Source of the DNA: Teratosphaeria epicoccoides
Lineage: Eukaryota; Ascomycota; Dothideomycetes; Mycosphaerellales; Teratosphaeriaceae
Length of the DNA: 59,661 nt
Assembly: GCA_021401465.1 (NCBI GenBank)
Contig: JADDMT010000154.1
Coordinates: 1 to 59,661 of the forward strand
Direction: 5' to 3'
Shown: positions 1 to 11,800 of the stretch, piece by piece
Position numbering within the stretch: position 1 is the stretch's first letter
Layout: every line of letters starts with the position of its first letter
Notes under the pieces: model-generated
The model's database searches: none
What the model saw: the letters and a program-made list of their open reading frames with translations, nothing else
What the model was told of the DNA's origin: nothing
Made by a program: the position numbers and the translations under genes

Positions 1-336
1 AGTCATAGGCATAGTCATAGAAGAAAGGATCTGTCACGTGAGGACAGATCCCCGGATCTGTAGGGTTAGTCTACAGATCTATGGGCTTGCAAGGAAGAAG
101 GGATCTGTCACGTGATGATAGACCCTTGGATCTATGGGGTTAGTCCACAGATCTATAGACACAGATCTGTCGGGTCTGTCGACAGATCTAACAGAGCTGC
201 TCTGTCGCTCTCTTTCAATCCTCTCTTGCTTAGAGGAGAGTCAGTTACAAGGTTAACTGCCATTGTCGATATTCTTCATAGCTCCCGAGTCTAACACCTA
301 GTCACCTTCCTGCTATCGGCACCTACCCTTATGACA
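1..336 (+). repeat. Family A LTR, left part cut by window edge (A1)
   Basis: Matches the family A LTRs at 1800-2270 and 59086-59575 and ends in the same ...ACCCTTATGACA. It carries the family's array of short inverted repeats built on GATCTGT/ACAGATC, one of them enclosing CACGTG (about 29-50), and lacks a ~25-bp stretch around 215-220 present in the other copies. It joins directly to integrase sequence at 337, so this is an LTR fused to a truncated body. Confidence 0.9.
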
Positions 337-1104
337 GACAGATAGACAGACAGAACCTCTAAATCAGACGTTAGAACAGTACCTTCGATCCTATGTAAAT
401 AGGGACTAGAACAACTAGGTAGAGTTGTTACTAATAGCATAGCTCGCGTATAATAGTACGCTAGCAGAGTCGACAGACTCTCGCCTTTTCAGATGGCATA
501 TAGATCAGCTATAGAAGACATCCCGGACATCTTAACTAGTAATCTGAACCTAGTAGTACTCGGACGAGTAGAACATCTACGCTAACTACAAACAGAAGCA
601 CGACTTGACCTGCAGTTCTATTAGTAGAACATAGCATAGTACGCGAATCGTAAGAGAATTAAGGGACTAATTCTAAAGGAGGGGGACAAGGTGTATCTCC
701 TCTGCTGTCACATTAAATCGGACAAGCCAAGTAAAAAACTAGACGCTATAAAACTAGGACCATTTAGGATTAAGGCTAAGAAAGGACTAGTTAATTTTAA
801 GTTACAGCTACCTGAGCAGATGAGAGTATACCCTGTGTTCTATGTCTCTCTGCTAGAACAAGTAGCGCTAGACGCTATACTGTAAACGGAACCCTTACTA
901 CTTGACCCTAAAGTAGAAGAACCGGAGTATACTGTCGAAAAGATTGTTAACACTCGCTAGCAGGACAGACAGCAAGAGTACTTAGTAAAATAGGAAGGAT
1001 ATAGGAGTACTAAGAATACCTGGGAACCCCTAGAACATCTGCGAAACTGTTAGCAAAAGATACGGAGTTTTGAGAAAGGAACGAACCTAGGAAGAAGATC
1101 CTAA
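337..1104 (+). pseudogene. Family A pol 3' remnant (integrase C-terminus and chromodomain)
   Basis: This is the last part of a Ty3/Gypsy polyprotein. It starts inside the integrase core at the QTDGQTER-like block and runs through the integrase C-terminal domain (around 690-880). It ends in a chromodomain-like tail (about 915-1050) with the pattern QEYLVKW-EGY-WEP. In-frame TAG codons replace expected Gln or Trp, which is a RIP signature. The final TAA is at 1102-1104. Everything upstream (gag, protease, reverse transcriptase, RNase H, most of integrase) is missing. The junction with the LTR falls on shared sequence TACCCTTA-GACAGA, so the loss looks like a microhomology deletion. The last 18 bp overlap the antisense ORF on the other strand. 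Confidence 0.85.
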
Positions 1105-1719
1105 GCCACGACTAGACTCCTGCGGGACGCTGTCAATCGGCTCGGCTATCACGCTATCCAGGAAACCCTAATATGAGGCGTTAGTGAAACCCTCTATTAC
1201 ACTCTATGTCGTAGGACTAAGAGCGAGACCCGCTAAAGGATCTAGGTCAAGAAGAAACCTAGCCTGCGAGAGAGCCTGTTCCTCGGCCTCATCCTCCCTG
1301 ATCTCACGCTCCTTAAGAGCGCGACTATCCTCGACCTCCTAGTCGACCGCGTCTAACTGTTTTTGAAGACGCATCTCCTTTGCATGCGCCTCTATCATCT
1401 TTTGCGAAGCCTCGGCTAGGACTACCTTTACACAATTAAGATCAGTAATTAGTCTTTTCCGCTAATCGCCTAACTTCTTCTATTCGACCTCTGTTACCTT
1501 CGCGTCGCAACTTCGACAGTTACTAAAGTGACATTACGAACATTTCCCTAAGGAAATATGTACCTAACAAACGAGCTTTAACTCTTGACACCAAGTACAG
1601 GACTTCATGCTGTCCTAGCCCTAACGATAGATTCGATTCGCGCGGCGTTTACGTTTCTGCGTTAAAGGGGCGTTAGTGTCTAGGATGACACAAGGCAGTA
1701 ATGTAGAAAGAGAAGACAT
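1087..1719 (-). pseudogene. Family A antisense ORF, copy in A1
   Basis: A 633-nt frame on the strand opposite pol, between the pol end and the 3' LTR. It has the same start, stop and length as the copy at 8208-8840. The predicted protein starts MSSLSTLLPY, has several Cys residues in its first third (zinc-binding-like spacing), then a Lys/Glu/Arg-rich stretch predicted to form a coiled coil. Internal stops are TAG/TAA at likely Trp/Gln codons. Its start lies only 80 bp from the LTR, so any promoter would have to lie in the LTR read backwards. I do not recognise a named family. Confidence 0.65.
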
Positions 1720-1799
1720 TATAGCATAAAAGGAAATGACAAGAGAAACCCCGCACTAATAAGGTAGCTTAGGGACGAGCTAGGCTAAGAGGGGGATAG

Positions 1800-2270
1800 T
1801 GTCATGAGTGTCAGGAGTACTACAGGTCTCAGGATCATGAGGGTCCTAAGTGCTATGAGTTATAGGTATAGTTATAGGAGTACTATAAGTTATAGGCATA
1901 GTTATAGGAGAAAGGATCTATCACGTGAGGACAGATCCCTAGATCTATAGGGTTAGTCTACAGATCTACAGGCCTATAAGGAAGAAGGGATCTGTAGTAG
2001 GATAATAGATCCTTAGATCTGTAGGGTTAGTCTACAGATCTATAGACACGGATCTGTCAGGTCTGTCGACAGATCTAATAGAGCTACTCTGTCTCTCTAG
2101 TATATAGGGATGGCTTTAGGACAGGTAGTTAGGAGCTTCGTGCTTAATTTAATTCCCTTTCCCTAGGGGATAGTTAGTTACAAGGTTAACTACTATTGTC
2201 GATATTCTTCACAGCTCTACGAGTCTAACACCTAGTCACCTTCCTGCTATCGGCACCTACCCTTATAACA
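1800..2270 (+). repeat. Family A 3' LTR (A1)
   Basis: Starts TGTCATGAGTGTC and ends ACCCTTATAACA, the RIP-altered form of ATGACA, giving imperfect TGTCAT...ATGACA ends. It is preceded by a purine-rich tract AAGAGGGGGATAG (1787-1799), the expected plus-strand primer. The following base begins family B reverse transcriptase sequence, so A1 is inserted in B1. The matching left target duplication lies outside the window. Confidence 0.92.
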
Positions 2271-4921
2271 CTAACGTACTAGTGACGTTCTAAGCGTATA
2301 TTAACTAGGCCCTGGCTAGCCTCGTTAACACCTGCTACGTAGTATATTTAGACGATATACTAGTCTACTCTAACTCGAAGGAGGAGCATATTTAGCATCT
2401 AAGGATAGTGCTCGAACGGCTCCGCAAGTTCGCTCTATATGCGAACCTAAAAAAGTGCTTATTCCTAACAGATAGGATTAAGTTTCTTGGATACATCGTC
2501 TCTACAGAAGGAGTCATCATAGATGACTAAAGGGTGTCCGTAATCATAGAGTAGCTATAGCTAACTACCCTCTAAGAAGTACAGGTGTTCCTAGGATTTA
2601 CTAACTTCTATTGTAGATTCATACGATCCTACTCGAAGATTGTGGCTCCCTTTATAGCCCTTGCAAAGGGCGCGATTCGAGGAAAAAAGCTAGGGATAGT
2701 ACCTTAGGAGGAGGCTTAGAGCAAAGCTTTCTCTAAACTTAAAGCAGCTTTTTAAACTACACCTATACTTTGGCACTTTGACCCTACTACGAAGATCTTA
2801 ATAGAGACTAATACTTCAAAATTCGTAATAGCCGGAATTATATTACAGCTCTAGTTACATGAAGGTAGTACGTAATAGTACCCGATTGCCTTCTAGTCGC
2901 GGAAGATGCAGGGCGCTAAACTTAACTACGAGACTTACGACTAAGAGCTTTTAGCTATTGTTAACAGCTTTAAGGAGTACTAACACTACCTTAAAGGCGT
3001 AGTGTACCCTATTAAGGTGCTTACTTACTATAACAACCTTCGCGGCTTTATAGGCGTGAAGTAGCTAAGTAGTTAGCAAGCAAGGTAGGCGACTTTCCTC
3101 GCTAGCTTTGACTTCGTTATCTAGCATCGTTCTAGAAAGACGAACCCGGCCGATAGTCCCTCGCGACGACTAGACTACAACACTAGGGAGTAGGGTAACT
3201 AACAGCTTCTCCCTACGCTGCAAACGAAGCTTGTAGTTTAGGGTAGCGACCTGTCGTTAGCTCCTCTTATAGGTTAACTACAGGTCTAATGGGGCCTCAT
3301 AGCCTCCGCTAGCAACGAACCCTCCTACCTAGCGGTTGTAGCGACTATGTCTAGCTCGATCCGTGCGGTAGTTAACTAGCTTACATGTAGTAAGCATGCA
3401 ATATCTAAAGAACCCTTTAAAGAAGTCTCGAGACTTATTTAGCGGTTCCAAGAGCGAGAACTAGAGTTGATTAGTAAGGGTGTAGCCCTCTAGGACACTA
3501 TAGGTAGTCCGAAGTACTAGACTAAGTCGGGCGACTTGTAGTACTTTGATAATAGGCTCTACGTACCCGCTAACTACGTACTCTATTCGTAGCTCCTCTG
3601 TATTCATCATGACGATAAACTTGCGGGCCATTTTGGCGTAGAGAAGACGAACGCGCTTCTCGGACGTAAATACTAGTAGCTGACGCTAGAACAGGATGTC
3701 TCTAACTATGTCAAATCCTGCTAGACATGCTAGATTAGCAAATCTCGGCGCTATCGCCCCTATGGCGATGCTTAGGCGCTCCTACTACTAGAGAGACTAT
3801 AGCAAGACTTGACTATAGATTTCATTACTAATTTGCCGCTAGCAAGGTAGAGAGGCGATGTAGTTAATACTGTCCTTGTAGTAGTCGACTAATACTCGAA
3901 GATGAATGTCTTTATCCTATGTACAAAAAAGTGCATAAGTAGCGAGCTTACGTGACTACTTTGCGATGAAGTTATACGACGCTTTAGTGTCCCCCGAAGT
4001 ATCCTATTAGATCGAGGTTCTGTCTTTACTAGTGAATACTAGCAAGAATTTATGTTTAAGGCGCGTGTTAAGCACCGCCTAAGTATAGCATTCTATCTAC
4101 AGACTAATAGTTAGACTAAACGTATAAACTAGACTCTTAAGTAGTACCTTTAGTACTACTACGCTAAGAACTAGGATGCCTAGGCTAACGCAATTCCTAT
4201 AGTAGAATTTGTAGTTAATAACAGCATGCATACTACTATACGCATGTCGCTATTTTAGATTCTTTATAGCTTTAATCCGGAAATACACCTAGAATCGCCT
4301 TAGGACAAGTCTTCTAAGGAGAGGGTGCCAGCCGCTGCGGAATTAGCGTAGCGTATGCGCGAGGTACATTCGGTGCTAATAGAACACTAGAAAAAGGCCT
4401 CAGAATCCTAGATTAAACATAATAACGCCCGTGCTAAACCGATGTAGTATGTAGTTAGTACAAAGGTGTTACTATTAACGAAGAATCTTAAGCTGAAACT
4501 TCTAAGTAAGAAGATGACGCTAAGGCTCGTCGGACCCTTCTAGATACGCAACATAATAGGCTCGTAGGCATACTAGCTATCGTTACTATCGCCGTATTAT
4601 GTGCATGACATCTTCTACGTATCTCTACTCGAACTATGGGTATAGCGTAAGGGCGAAGAGCCTGCGGACCTAATGCTAGTAGCAGAAGAGAACAAAGAGT
4701 AGGAAGTTAAGGGTATTAAGGACAGTATATAGCGTAAAGGCGTAACGTACTATCTAGTAAAGTAGAAAGGATACCTAACTAAGTACACATAATAGGTTCT
4801 GGCTAAGGACTACAAGAACGCTCTAGAAGCTATTCGTGAATTCGAAGAGCGGAGGAGGCATAAGTAGGGCTTAAGAAGGTCGATTCGTAGGAAGATAAGA
4901 GTTTCGGAGCAGAATTCTTGA
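2271..4921 (+). pseudogene. Family B pol, 3' half (RT to chromodomain), B1
   Basis: Remnant of the Gypsy Gag-Pol polyprotein. It opens a few codons before the YLDD reverse-transcriptase motif (about 2340-2360), followed by RNase H (about 2800-3030), the integrase HHCC finger (about 3605-3725), the DDE core (3800-4120) and a chromodomain (about 4710-4840: YLVKW-GY-x-W-NA-EAIREF pattern). The stop is TGA at 4919-4921, as in B3. Many TAG codons stand at Gln/Trp positions, and the integrase catalytic Glu codon is AAA (Lys), as in B2 and B3. There is no sign of selection for protein in this copy. Confidence 0.9.
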
Positions 4922-5062
4922 CATGTATATATAGCGTATAACGCGCGAAGTAATAACAAGAAGCAAACGCCCTACTTATATATCATTAATGCCTAAAGGC
5001 ACACCTAGAAAAAAACCCAAGGAGAATAAGAGACATGCTTAGATTAGCTTCATAGCTAATGC

Positions 5063-6559
5063 TTAGCGACTACTAGTTAAGGGCTTCCTGACTAAACCTG
5101 AAGTAGAAGAGTCTTTCTTGTTATAGTCCGCTAGGGACTACCTACCCGCACGGGGTCTACTAAATACCCTAAAGCGACTATAAGTAACAGGAGTAGCAAC
5201 GCCATAAAGAGAGGCTAGCATCTTCTTCTTTAGTAGGTTACGAGGGAGCTCGTCTTCAGAGCCTATAGTAGCTAGAGAGCTAGCGACATCCTTACTACGC
5301 CTAGTCGCAACAACTACCTAATCCTTAGCATTAGAAGGCGAAGAGACTTAGGCGCGCTTACGGCTGTTACGCTTAGCCCTCGAGATTATCTTGCGCTTCT
5401 TGACATAAGTGTTGACTACATTATTAGACTTAGTGTCTCCCTTAGGCGTAACTAGTGTAGTAACACTACGGCGCGAAGGGATCACATTAGGACTAAAGGT
5501 ATCCTAGATGTTGTCATCCTCCTTATCCTTAAAGATCTGGCCTAGAGGCTTGTGCCTTAGCGTCTTAGTAGATGTAGTGCGGATTACAAGCAGGGAAGGT
5601 TCGGCTTCCTTGTCGCTAACCTTAATTTTGGCCCTAGCCTTCTTCTTCTTCTTAGACAGTAGCGTCAAGGCGGCGTAAGCGGCGGCGCTACGATGTGTTA
5701 GCCGTACATACGCGACAGGATTCGAGTATGTAACTTACGGCTTATTCCTTAGGACTAGCTTAGAGGCAGGCTGCCTCTCGGTATAGCGCTAGGGCGTAGC
5801 CTTAGCGGCAGGAACGGTGAATTGCTTAATAACCTTCTTGCGGATCATCCGCGTCTTGAAGTCATTGTTAATAGAGGCAAGGGCCCCGAGTTGCTAACGC
5901 TAGCGGCTAGTCGGATATTTCTCGACGCTAACGTTAGCCTAGCGGAGAAAGTTAGCATTTATACTTAGAGGGTACCTACACTATATGCGTACTATAGCGA
6001 AGGTCTCGACCCTAACGGTTAGTACCTTTAAGATCTTTTAGACTAAGTCTACGATTAGACCTAGATAAACGTTTTCGCCTGTTAGCAGAGAGTCGAAGCA
6101 AACACTGCTATGAGAATAGTTAGCAGTTGTAGTGAAGCACGAGAGGGCGCTAAGCAGGTAGGCGAGTACCTTGCGGTACTTAGCCTATAGCCTGTTTATA
6201 GTCAGAGTACCTTTAGTAACCCTCTTATCGCGCGTACTCTAGAAGTCATCGATGTTACGGCAGAGCTAGTTGTACTCGCTATACACCTCTTTAGGGAGGT
6301 CTTAGCATTTTTGATGCTTGCTATTATAGTTAACATAATTGCGGTAGATACTACCCTCATTAAATCCGCTGACGTAGATCTCGGCTACGCTTTAGTTAGT
6401 ATAAGCCACGTATACCTCGCGGGTAGGGGACGCCTTACTAACACGCAGAGGAGAGATGTATACAGCTTAGCTACTAAGGTTGTCGAGGCATTGTCGACAC
6501 GAGCGACAGTTACGGGAAGAGCGAGTAGCGTCGAACTTAGTCTGTAGCATATAAGCCAT
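5063..6559 (-). pseudogene. Family B antisense ORF, copy in B1
   Basis: Exactly 1,497 nt, the same span as the copies at 44589-46085, 14467-15963 and 49156-51100 (after subtracting the inserted solo LTR). The predicted protein begins MAYMLQTKFD and has three Cys-pair groups in its first ~85 residues, a middle region without recognisable domain, then a Lys/Arg/Ser-rich tail. Internal stops are almost all explained as CAG/CAA/TGG codons hit by RIP. A TATA box on the same strand lies at 6715-6722, 163 nt before the start codon. The function is unknown. Confidence 0.75.
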
Positions 6560-6714
6560 TGTTACTAGGATAAGTCGATTAATCTTGATTAATTGATTAA
6601 AGAAGAAGGAGCTCTAGTTTAGACCCGCAGACATAGTAAGGAGCAAGCTAAGCGAAATAGAAGCAGAGGTTAATGTTAGTGTTTTAGAACAGGAAGTTTA
6701 GGAAAGTAGCGAGG

Positions 6715-6722
6715 TTTTTATA
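6715..6722 (-). promoter_or_regulatory. TATA box of antisense gene (B1)
   Basis: TATAAAAA read on the minus strand, flanked GGG-TATAAAAA-CCTCG. It starts 163 nt upstream of the antisense start codon, the same distance as in B2, B3 and B4. The surrounding 6560-7358 stretch is non-coding leader/promoter DNA of the element, ending in the purine tract AGGAGGAGGGGTAG beside the LTR. Confidence 0.7.
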
Positions 6723-7358
6723 CCCTTCGATAGCCCCCCCTGTTGCCTACTGTAACCGTTAAGCTAGTAACTCGAACTACATGTGCAGAGTACCTGCCTT
6801 TAGTTACCTTACAAGGGGACCGAATGATGCAAGAACAGATAACACAGCTGTCACGCATGTGCGCTAACTATACTTGTAGTAGTCTACTAGCATGAAAATG
6901 TGGCGAGACCCGCGCTAGGAGCGCGCTCCTGCTATTTCAAGCGGTACGCGTAGAGCGTCTACGCACATTCCTACTACCCTGAGGTTCTACGACATGTTCT
7001 TCATAGTTACAACTAAATAGGGACAGCTAAGCTCCTTGGCAAGGCTAGCGCGCATGCTCGCCCTACTATTTTAAAGATTAACTAAAGTACATACTTATAG
7101 TTTCCTGATATCTCGATCTGCATGTAAAGCGAAGGTGTTACAAAGCTACCTAACATGTAACAGATTAAAACCCGCCTGAGTTAGCAGCCTCCGCCCTATA
7201 CTCGCTACGAAGGTGTTAAGGTATATACATAACACATGTTACGTAGGCTATCTACCTATTTACTCTTGCGTAGTATGAGCGTACTATATCCTGTACCCTA
7301 TATGTTCCGCATGCATTACTTAGTAAGGCTAGGGACATCCTCATAGGAGGAGGGGTAG

Positions 7359-7385
7359 TAATACGGTTAATACTAGGGGGCTATT
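7359..7385 (+). repeat. B1 3' LTR, first 27 bp
   Basis: TAATACGGTTAATACTAGGGGGCTATT matches the first 27 bp of the B3 LTR with RIP-type changes. The last five bases CTATT (7381-7385) are repeated at 20724-20728 and form the target duplication of B2. The LTR resumes at 20729. Confidence 0.9.
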
Positions 7386-7657
7386 TAATATAGATATATA
7401 TGCTATATAATATGAAAATATCTCGTAGTATGACAGAGTAATCTGACCTTTAAATAGGTACAAGATAGCGCTGCTTTCTGCTTATTACAGAGGTAGCGCT
7501 AAGGGTACTTATAACCCCTGACGCCCCTTAATTAGGGAAAGCATGTCTAAGCCTAACCTCGTAGGGGTACTATAGGGTTAGTAACGTAGGGACGTCCTAC
7601 GTCGACTATTAATCCTACTTAGACGACATACAAGCTAATGTATGTACGAAGGACCCC
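7386..7657 (-). repeat. B2 3' LTR, part 1
   Basis: Reverse complement of the LTR 3' portion, beginning TAATATAGATAT (TGATATAGATGT before RIP) and running to GGACCCC, where A2 begins. The remainder of the LTR lies at 13590-13667. About 10 bp between the two parts are missing compared with intact LTRs. Confidence 0.9.
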
Positions 7658-8127
7658 TATTATAAGGGTAGGTGCTAATAGCAGGAAGGTAACTAGGTGT
7701 TAGACTCGCAGAGCTATGAAGAATATCGACAATAGCAATTGTCCTTATAACTAACTATCCCCTAGGGAAAGGGAATTAAATTGAGCACAAAGCTCCTAAC
7801 TGTCTGTCCTGAAGCTATCCCTATATACTAGAGAGACAGAGTAGCTCTGTTAGATCTGTTAACAGACCCGACAGATCCATGTCTATAGATCTGTAGACTA
7901 ACCCCACAGATCTAAGGGTCTATTATCCTACGACAGATCCCTTCTTCCTTATAGGCCTATAGATCTGTAGACTAACCCTATAGATCTAGGGATCTATCCT
8001 CACGTAATAGATCCTTTCTCCTATGACTATGCCTATAACTTATAGTACTCCTATGACTATACTATGACTTATAGCACTTAGGACCCTCATGATCCTAAAA
8101 CCCATAGTACTCCTAACACTTATAACA
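7658..8127 (-). repeat. Family A 3' LTR (A2)
   Basis: Begins TATTATAAGGG, explained by RIP of TGTCATAAGGG, and ends CACTTATAACA. It carries the GATCTGT/ACAGATC inverted-repeat array (about 7850-8015). Beyond it lies the reverse complement of the purine tract (CTATCCCCCC, 8128-8137). Confidence 0.92.
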
Positions 8128-8207
8128 CTATCCCCCCCTTAGCCTAGCTCGTCCCTAAGCTACCTTATTAGTGCGGGGTTTCTCTTGTCATTTCCTTTTA
8201 TGCTGTG

Positions 8208-8840
8208 ATGTCTTCTCTTTCTACATTACTGCCTTATGTCATCCTAGACACTAACGCCCCTTTAACGTAGAAACGCAAACGCCGCGCGAATCGAATCTAT
8301 CGTTAGGGCCAGGATAGCATGAAGTCCTATACTTGGTGTCGAGAGTTAAAGCTTGTTTGTTAGGTACACATTTCCTTGGGGAAATGTTCGTAATGTCACT
8401 TTAGTAACTGTTAGAGTTACGACGCGAAGGTAACAGAGGTTACATAGAAGAAGTTAGGTAATTAGCAGAAAAGACTAATTACTGATCTTAATCGTGCGAA
8501 GGTAGTCCTAGCCAAGGCTTCGCAGAAGATGATAGAGGCGCATGCAAAGGAGATGCGTCTTCGAAAACAGTTAGATGCGGTCGACTAGGAGGTCGAGGAT
8601 AGTCGCGCTCTCGAGGAGCGTGAGATTAGGGAGGATAAGGCCGAGGAACAGGCTCTCTCGCAGGCTGGGTTTCTTCTTGACCTAGATCCTTTAGCAGGTC
8701 TCGCTCTTAGTCCTACGACATAGAGCGTAATAGAGGGTTTTACTAACGCCTTATATTAGGGTTTCCTAGATGGCGTGATAGCCGAGCCGATCGACAGCGT
8801 CCCGTAGGAGTCTAGTTGTGGCTTAGGATCTTCTTCCTAG
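8208..8840 (+). pseudogene. Family A antisense ORF, copy in A2
   Basis: Runs opposite to pol, 633 nt, 210 codons plus stop, and is the best-preserved copy. The first ~70 residues contain scattered Cys (W-C-R-E; L-V-C; K-C-S; C-H-F; N-C), compatible with a small zinc-binding fold. From about residue 85 to 160 the sequence is rich in Lys, Glu, Arg, Ala and Leu with heptad-like spacing (RLITDLNRAK; KEMRLRKQLD; EEREIREDKAEE), so a coiled coil is likely. Eight or so internal TAG/TAA codons are all reachable from CAG/CAA/TGG. Its end overlaps the pol stop by 18 bp tail-to-tail. Function unknown; a Gag-like or DNA-binding accessory role is possible. Confidence 0.7.
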
Positions 8841-11800
8841 GTTCGTTCCTTTCTCGAAACTCTGTATCTTTTGCTAACAGTTTCGCAGATGTTCTAGGGG
8901 TTCCTAGGTGTTCTTAGTACTCCTATATCCTTCCTATTTTCCTAAGTACTCTTACTGTCCGTTCCGCTAGCAAGTGTCGACAATCTTTTCGACAGTGTAC
9001 TCCGGTTCTTCTACTTTAGGGTCGAGTAGTAAGGGTTCCGTTTGCAATGCGGCGTCTAGCGCTACTTGTTCTAGCAGAGAGACATAGAACACAGGGTGTA
9101 CTCTTATCTGCTTAGGTAGCTATAACTCAAAATTAACTGGTCCTTTCTTAGCCTTGATCCTAAATAGTCCTAGTTTTACAGCGTCTAGTTTTTTACTTAG
9201 CTTGTCTGATTTGATGTGACAGCAGAGGAGATACACCTTGTCCCCCTCCTTTAGAATTAGTCCCTTAATTCTCTTACGATTCGCATACTATGCCATATTC
9301 TACTAATAGAACTACAGGTCGAGTCATGCTTCTGTTTGCAGTTAGCGTAGATGTTCTACTTGTCTAAGTGCTACTAGGTTCAGATTACTAGCTAAGACGT
9401 CCGGGATGTCTTCTATAGCTAATCTATATACTATCTAAAAAGGCAAGAGTCCTATCGACTCTGCTAGCGTACTATTATACGCAAGCTATGCTATTAGTAA
9501 TAACTCTACCCCGTTATTCTAGTCCCTATTCACATAGGATCGAAGGTACTATTCTAACGTCTGATTTAGACGTTCCGTCTGTCTATCCGTCTAAGGGTAG
9601 AAGGAAGTACTTAGTCAATGTTTAACCTAGAATTACCTTATTAGGGCTCTCTAGAAGTTAGAGGTAAACACGGATCCTCGATCTATTACTAGGTCTTATA
9701 GCATGCCATGTAGTACTACTACCCATTTAATGAAGACATACGCGATATCTTTAGTCTTAAGGTCTTTGCGGTAAGGGATAAACTTCCTAAACTTAGTAAA
9801 TCGGTCGACTACTACCATGATCCTGTCGAAGAACTCATTCGTAGCGGGTTCTCTCGACTAAGGTAGTTTAACGATAAAATCCATGGTAAGCGACTCCTAT
9901 GGCCGTTAAGGTACCTTAAGTAGTTATAGTAGCCTATACAGTTTGTGACAGTCGTGCTTACTTTGTTAGTAAGTTACACATTAGCGGACATAGTCCTTGA
10001 TTACCTTGCTCATCCTAGGGAAGTAATATTCTTGTCAGAGAATTTGCTTCATTTTAGACACTCCCGGGTGTCCTGCCTAAGGTACGTCATGTCGGAGTCA
10101 TAGTAGCTCTAATCGTAAAGACGTTAGCATGTATACTAATCCTTAAAACAGAAGGATTCTGTCTTCGTCTTCCTAATCCTCCTGTCTATTCATGTCTTCG
10201 CGGATAGCGAGTGTAGTTAGGTCATAGACTAGCGCGTTCTTCAGGTCGTCCTGAAATTCACAAGTCTACGTGACAGTCTTAGCTGCGAGTCAGTTAACTC
10301 CTAGCGTGCTATCACTATTTTCTTGGAGAATAGCGTGTTTCTCCTACTTCACGCCCTTCATGTAGTTAGTCTAGTAGCTAAGTGCATCGGCGCGTGCGTT
10401 ATTAGTCCCCTTGCGATAGACGATCTTATAGTTAAAACTAGAGAGCTCCTTACTCTACCGAACCTGTCGTCAGTTTAACTCTTTCGTCGTTATGAAGTAT
10501 CGCAAGTTCTCATAGTCTGTGTAGACCGTAACCTAGTGCTTAGAACCTTCTAAGTAGACTCGCTAGGCCTTGTAGGCGTCTACTATGGCTAGAAGTTCTT
10601 TATTGTAGATGTTGTATTAGAGTTTAGGTCTAGACAATTTCCTCGAGTAGTAGGCGACTAGCTGTAGTCGTCTACTCGGTCCTAGTTAACTTAAGCATGC
10701 CCCGAGTGCTATGTCGGAGGCATCTGTTTCGACTATGATAGGCTTATCTAGGTCGAATACAAGTAAGATCGGCTAATCTGTGAATTGTTGCTTGAGTTCC
10801 TTGAAGGCATTCCGTTAGGCGTCGTCCTACACGAATGGCGTATCCTTCGTAGTAAGAGTTGTAAGTAGTGCCGTAATCTTCGAATAGTTTGCTACAAATC
10901 TTTAGTAGAAGTTAGCAAACCTAAGGAAGGACTATACTTCCTTAACATTAGTCGGCGTAGGCTACTCTTTTACGACTTAGACTTTCTTAGTATCTATCTT
11001 GATTCTATTCTATGCTACTACGTAGCTAAGGAATTATATTTCCTGCTTGTGAAACTCACTCTTCTAAGGCTTAACCTTTAACTAGTAATCCTGGAGTTTC
11101 TGAAGTACCTTACGCACGTAAGTCCTATGCTCTTCGATCGTCTAGGAGTAGACAAGGATGTCGTCTAGGTATATAACTACAAAGACGTTAAGGTACTCTC
11201 GTAGCACGTTATTAATAAATTCCTGCTATGTAGCTAGGGCATTTACTAACCTAAATAGCATGACTATGTACTCGTAGTGTCCGAACCTAGTTTAGAATGT
11301 AGTCTTCTATTCTTTGCCTTCCTTAACTCGAATTCGGTTATACGCTCTAGGTATGTCGAACTTCGAGAACTACATTGCTCCTTGTAGGCGGTCCTGCAAT
11401 TCTAAGAGCAAAGGAAGTAGATAACTATTCTTTATCGTGATGTCGTTTAATCTACGATAATCTACGTAGAGTCGCTAGTCATCTTCCCCCTTAGGAACAA
11501 ACAGGATTAGATATCTGGCTAGGGACTACGACTTACGGATGAAGCCTTTCCGGAGGTTGTCTTCTAGGTATTTCCGGAGAATCTCTAGTTTCGCCGCTAA
11601 TAACAGGCGAACTAGTTACTTCGTTAGTGTCTTGCTAGGGAGTAAGGGTATCCCGTGGTCCTACTCCTAGTGTTCTGGCAGAGCTTCTTAGTCGGGTTCT
11701 TCCTTGAAAAGAGTAGCGAACTCTTTATACTTATCAGGAACTATGAATTCGACCCTGACTTCCGTTTGCGTTACTTTGACCTATAGGACGTGCACTTCCT

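Larger units (their letters stand above)
2271..7385 (+). mobile_element. Family B Ty3/Gypsy copy B1 (5' part outside window)
   Basis: Collinear with B3 (39075-47243) from the middle of reverse transcriptase to 27 bp into the 3' LTR (7359-7385). The rest of that LTR is at 20729-21061, displaced by insertion of B2. Order: RT, RNase H, integrase, chromodomain (2271-4921), antisense ORF (5063-6559), antisense promoter (TATA at 6715-6722), purine tract, LTR. It is heavily RIP-mutated. The 5' half would lie left of A1, beyond the window. Confidence 0.92.
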
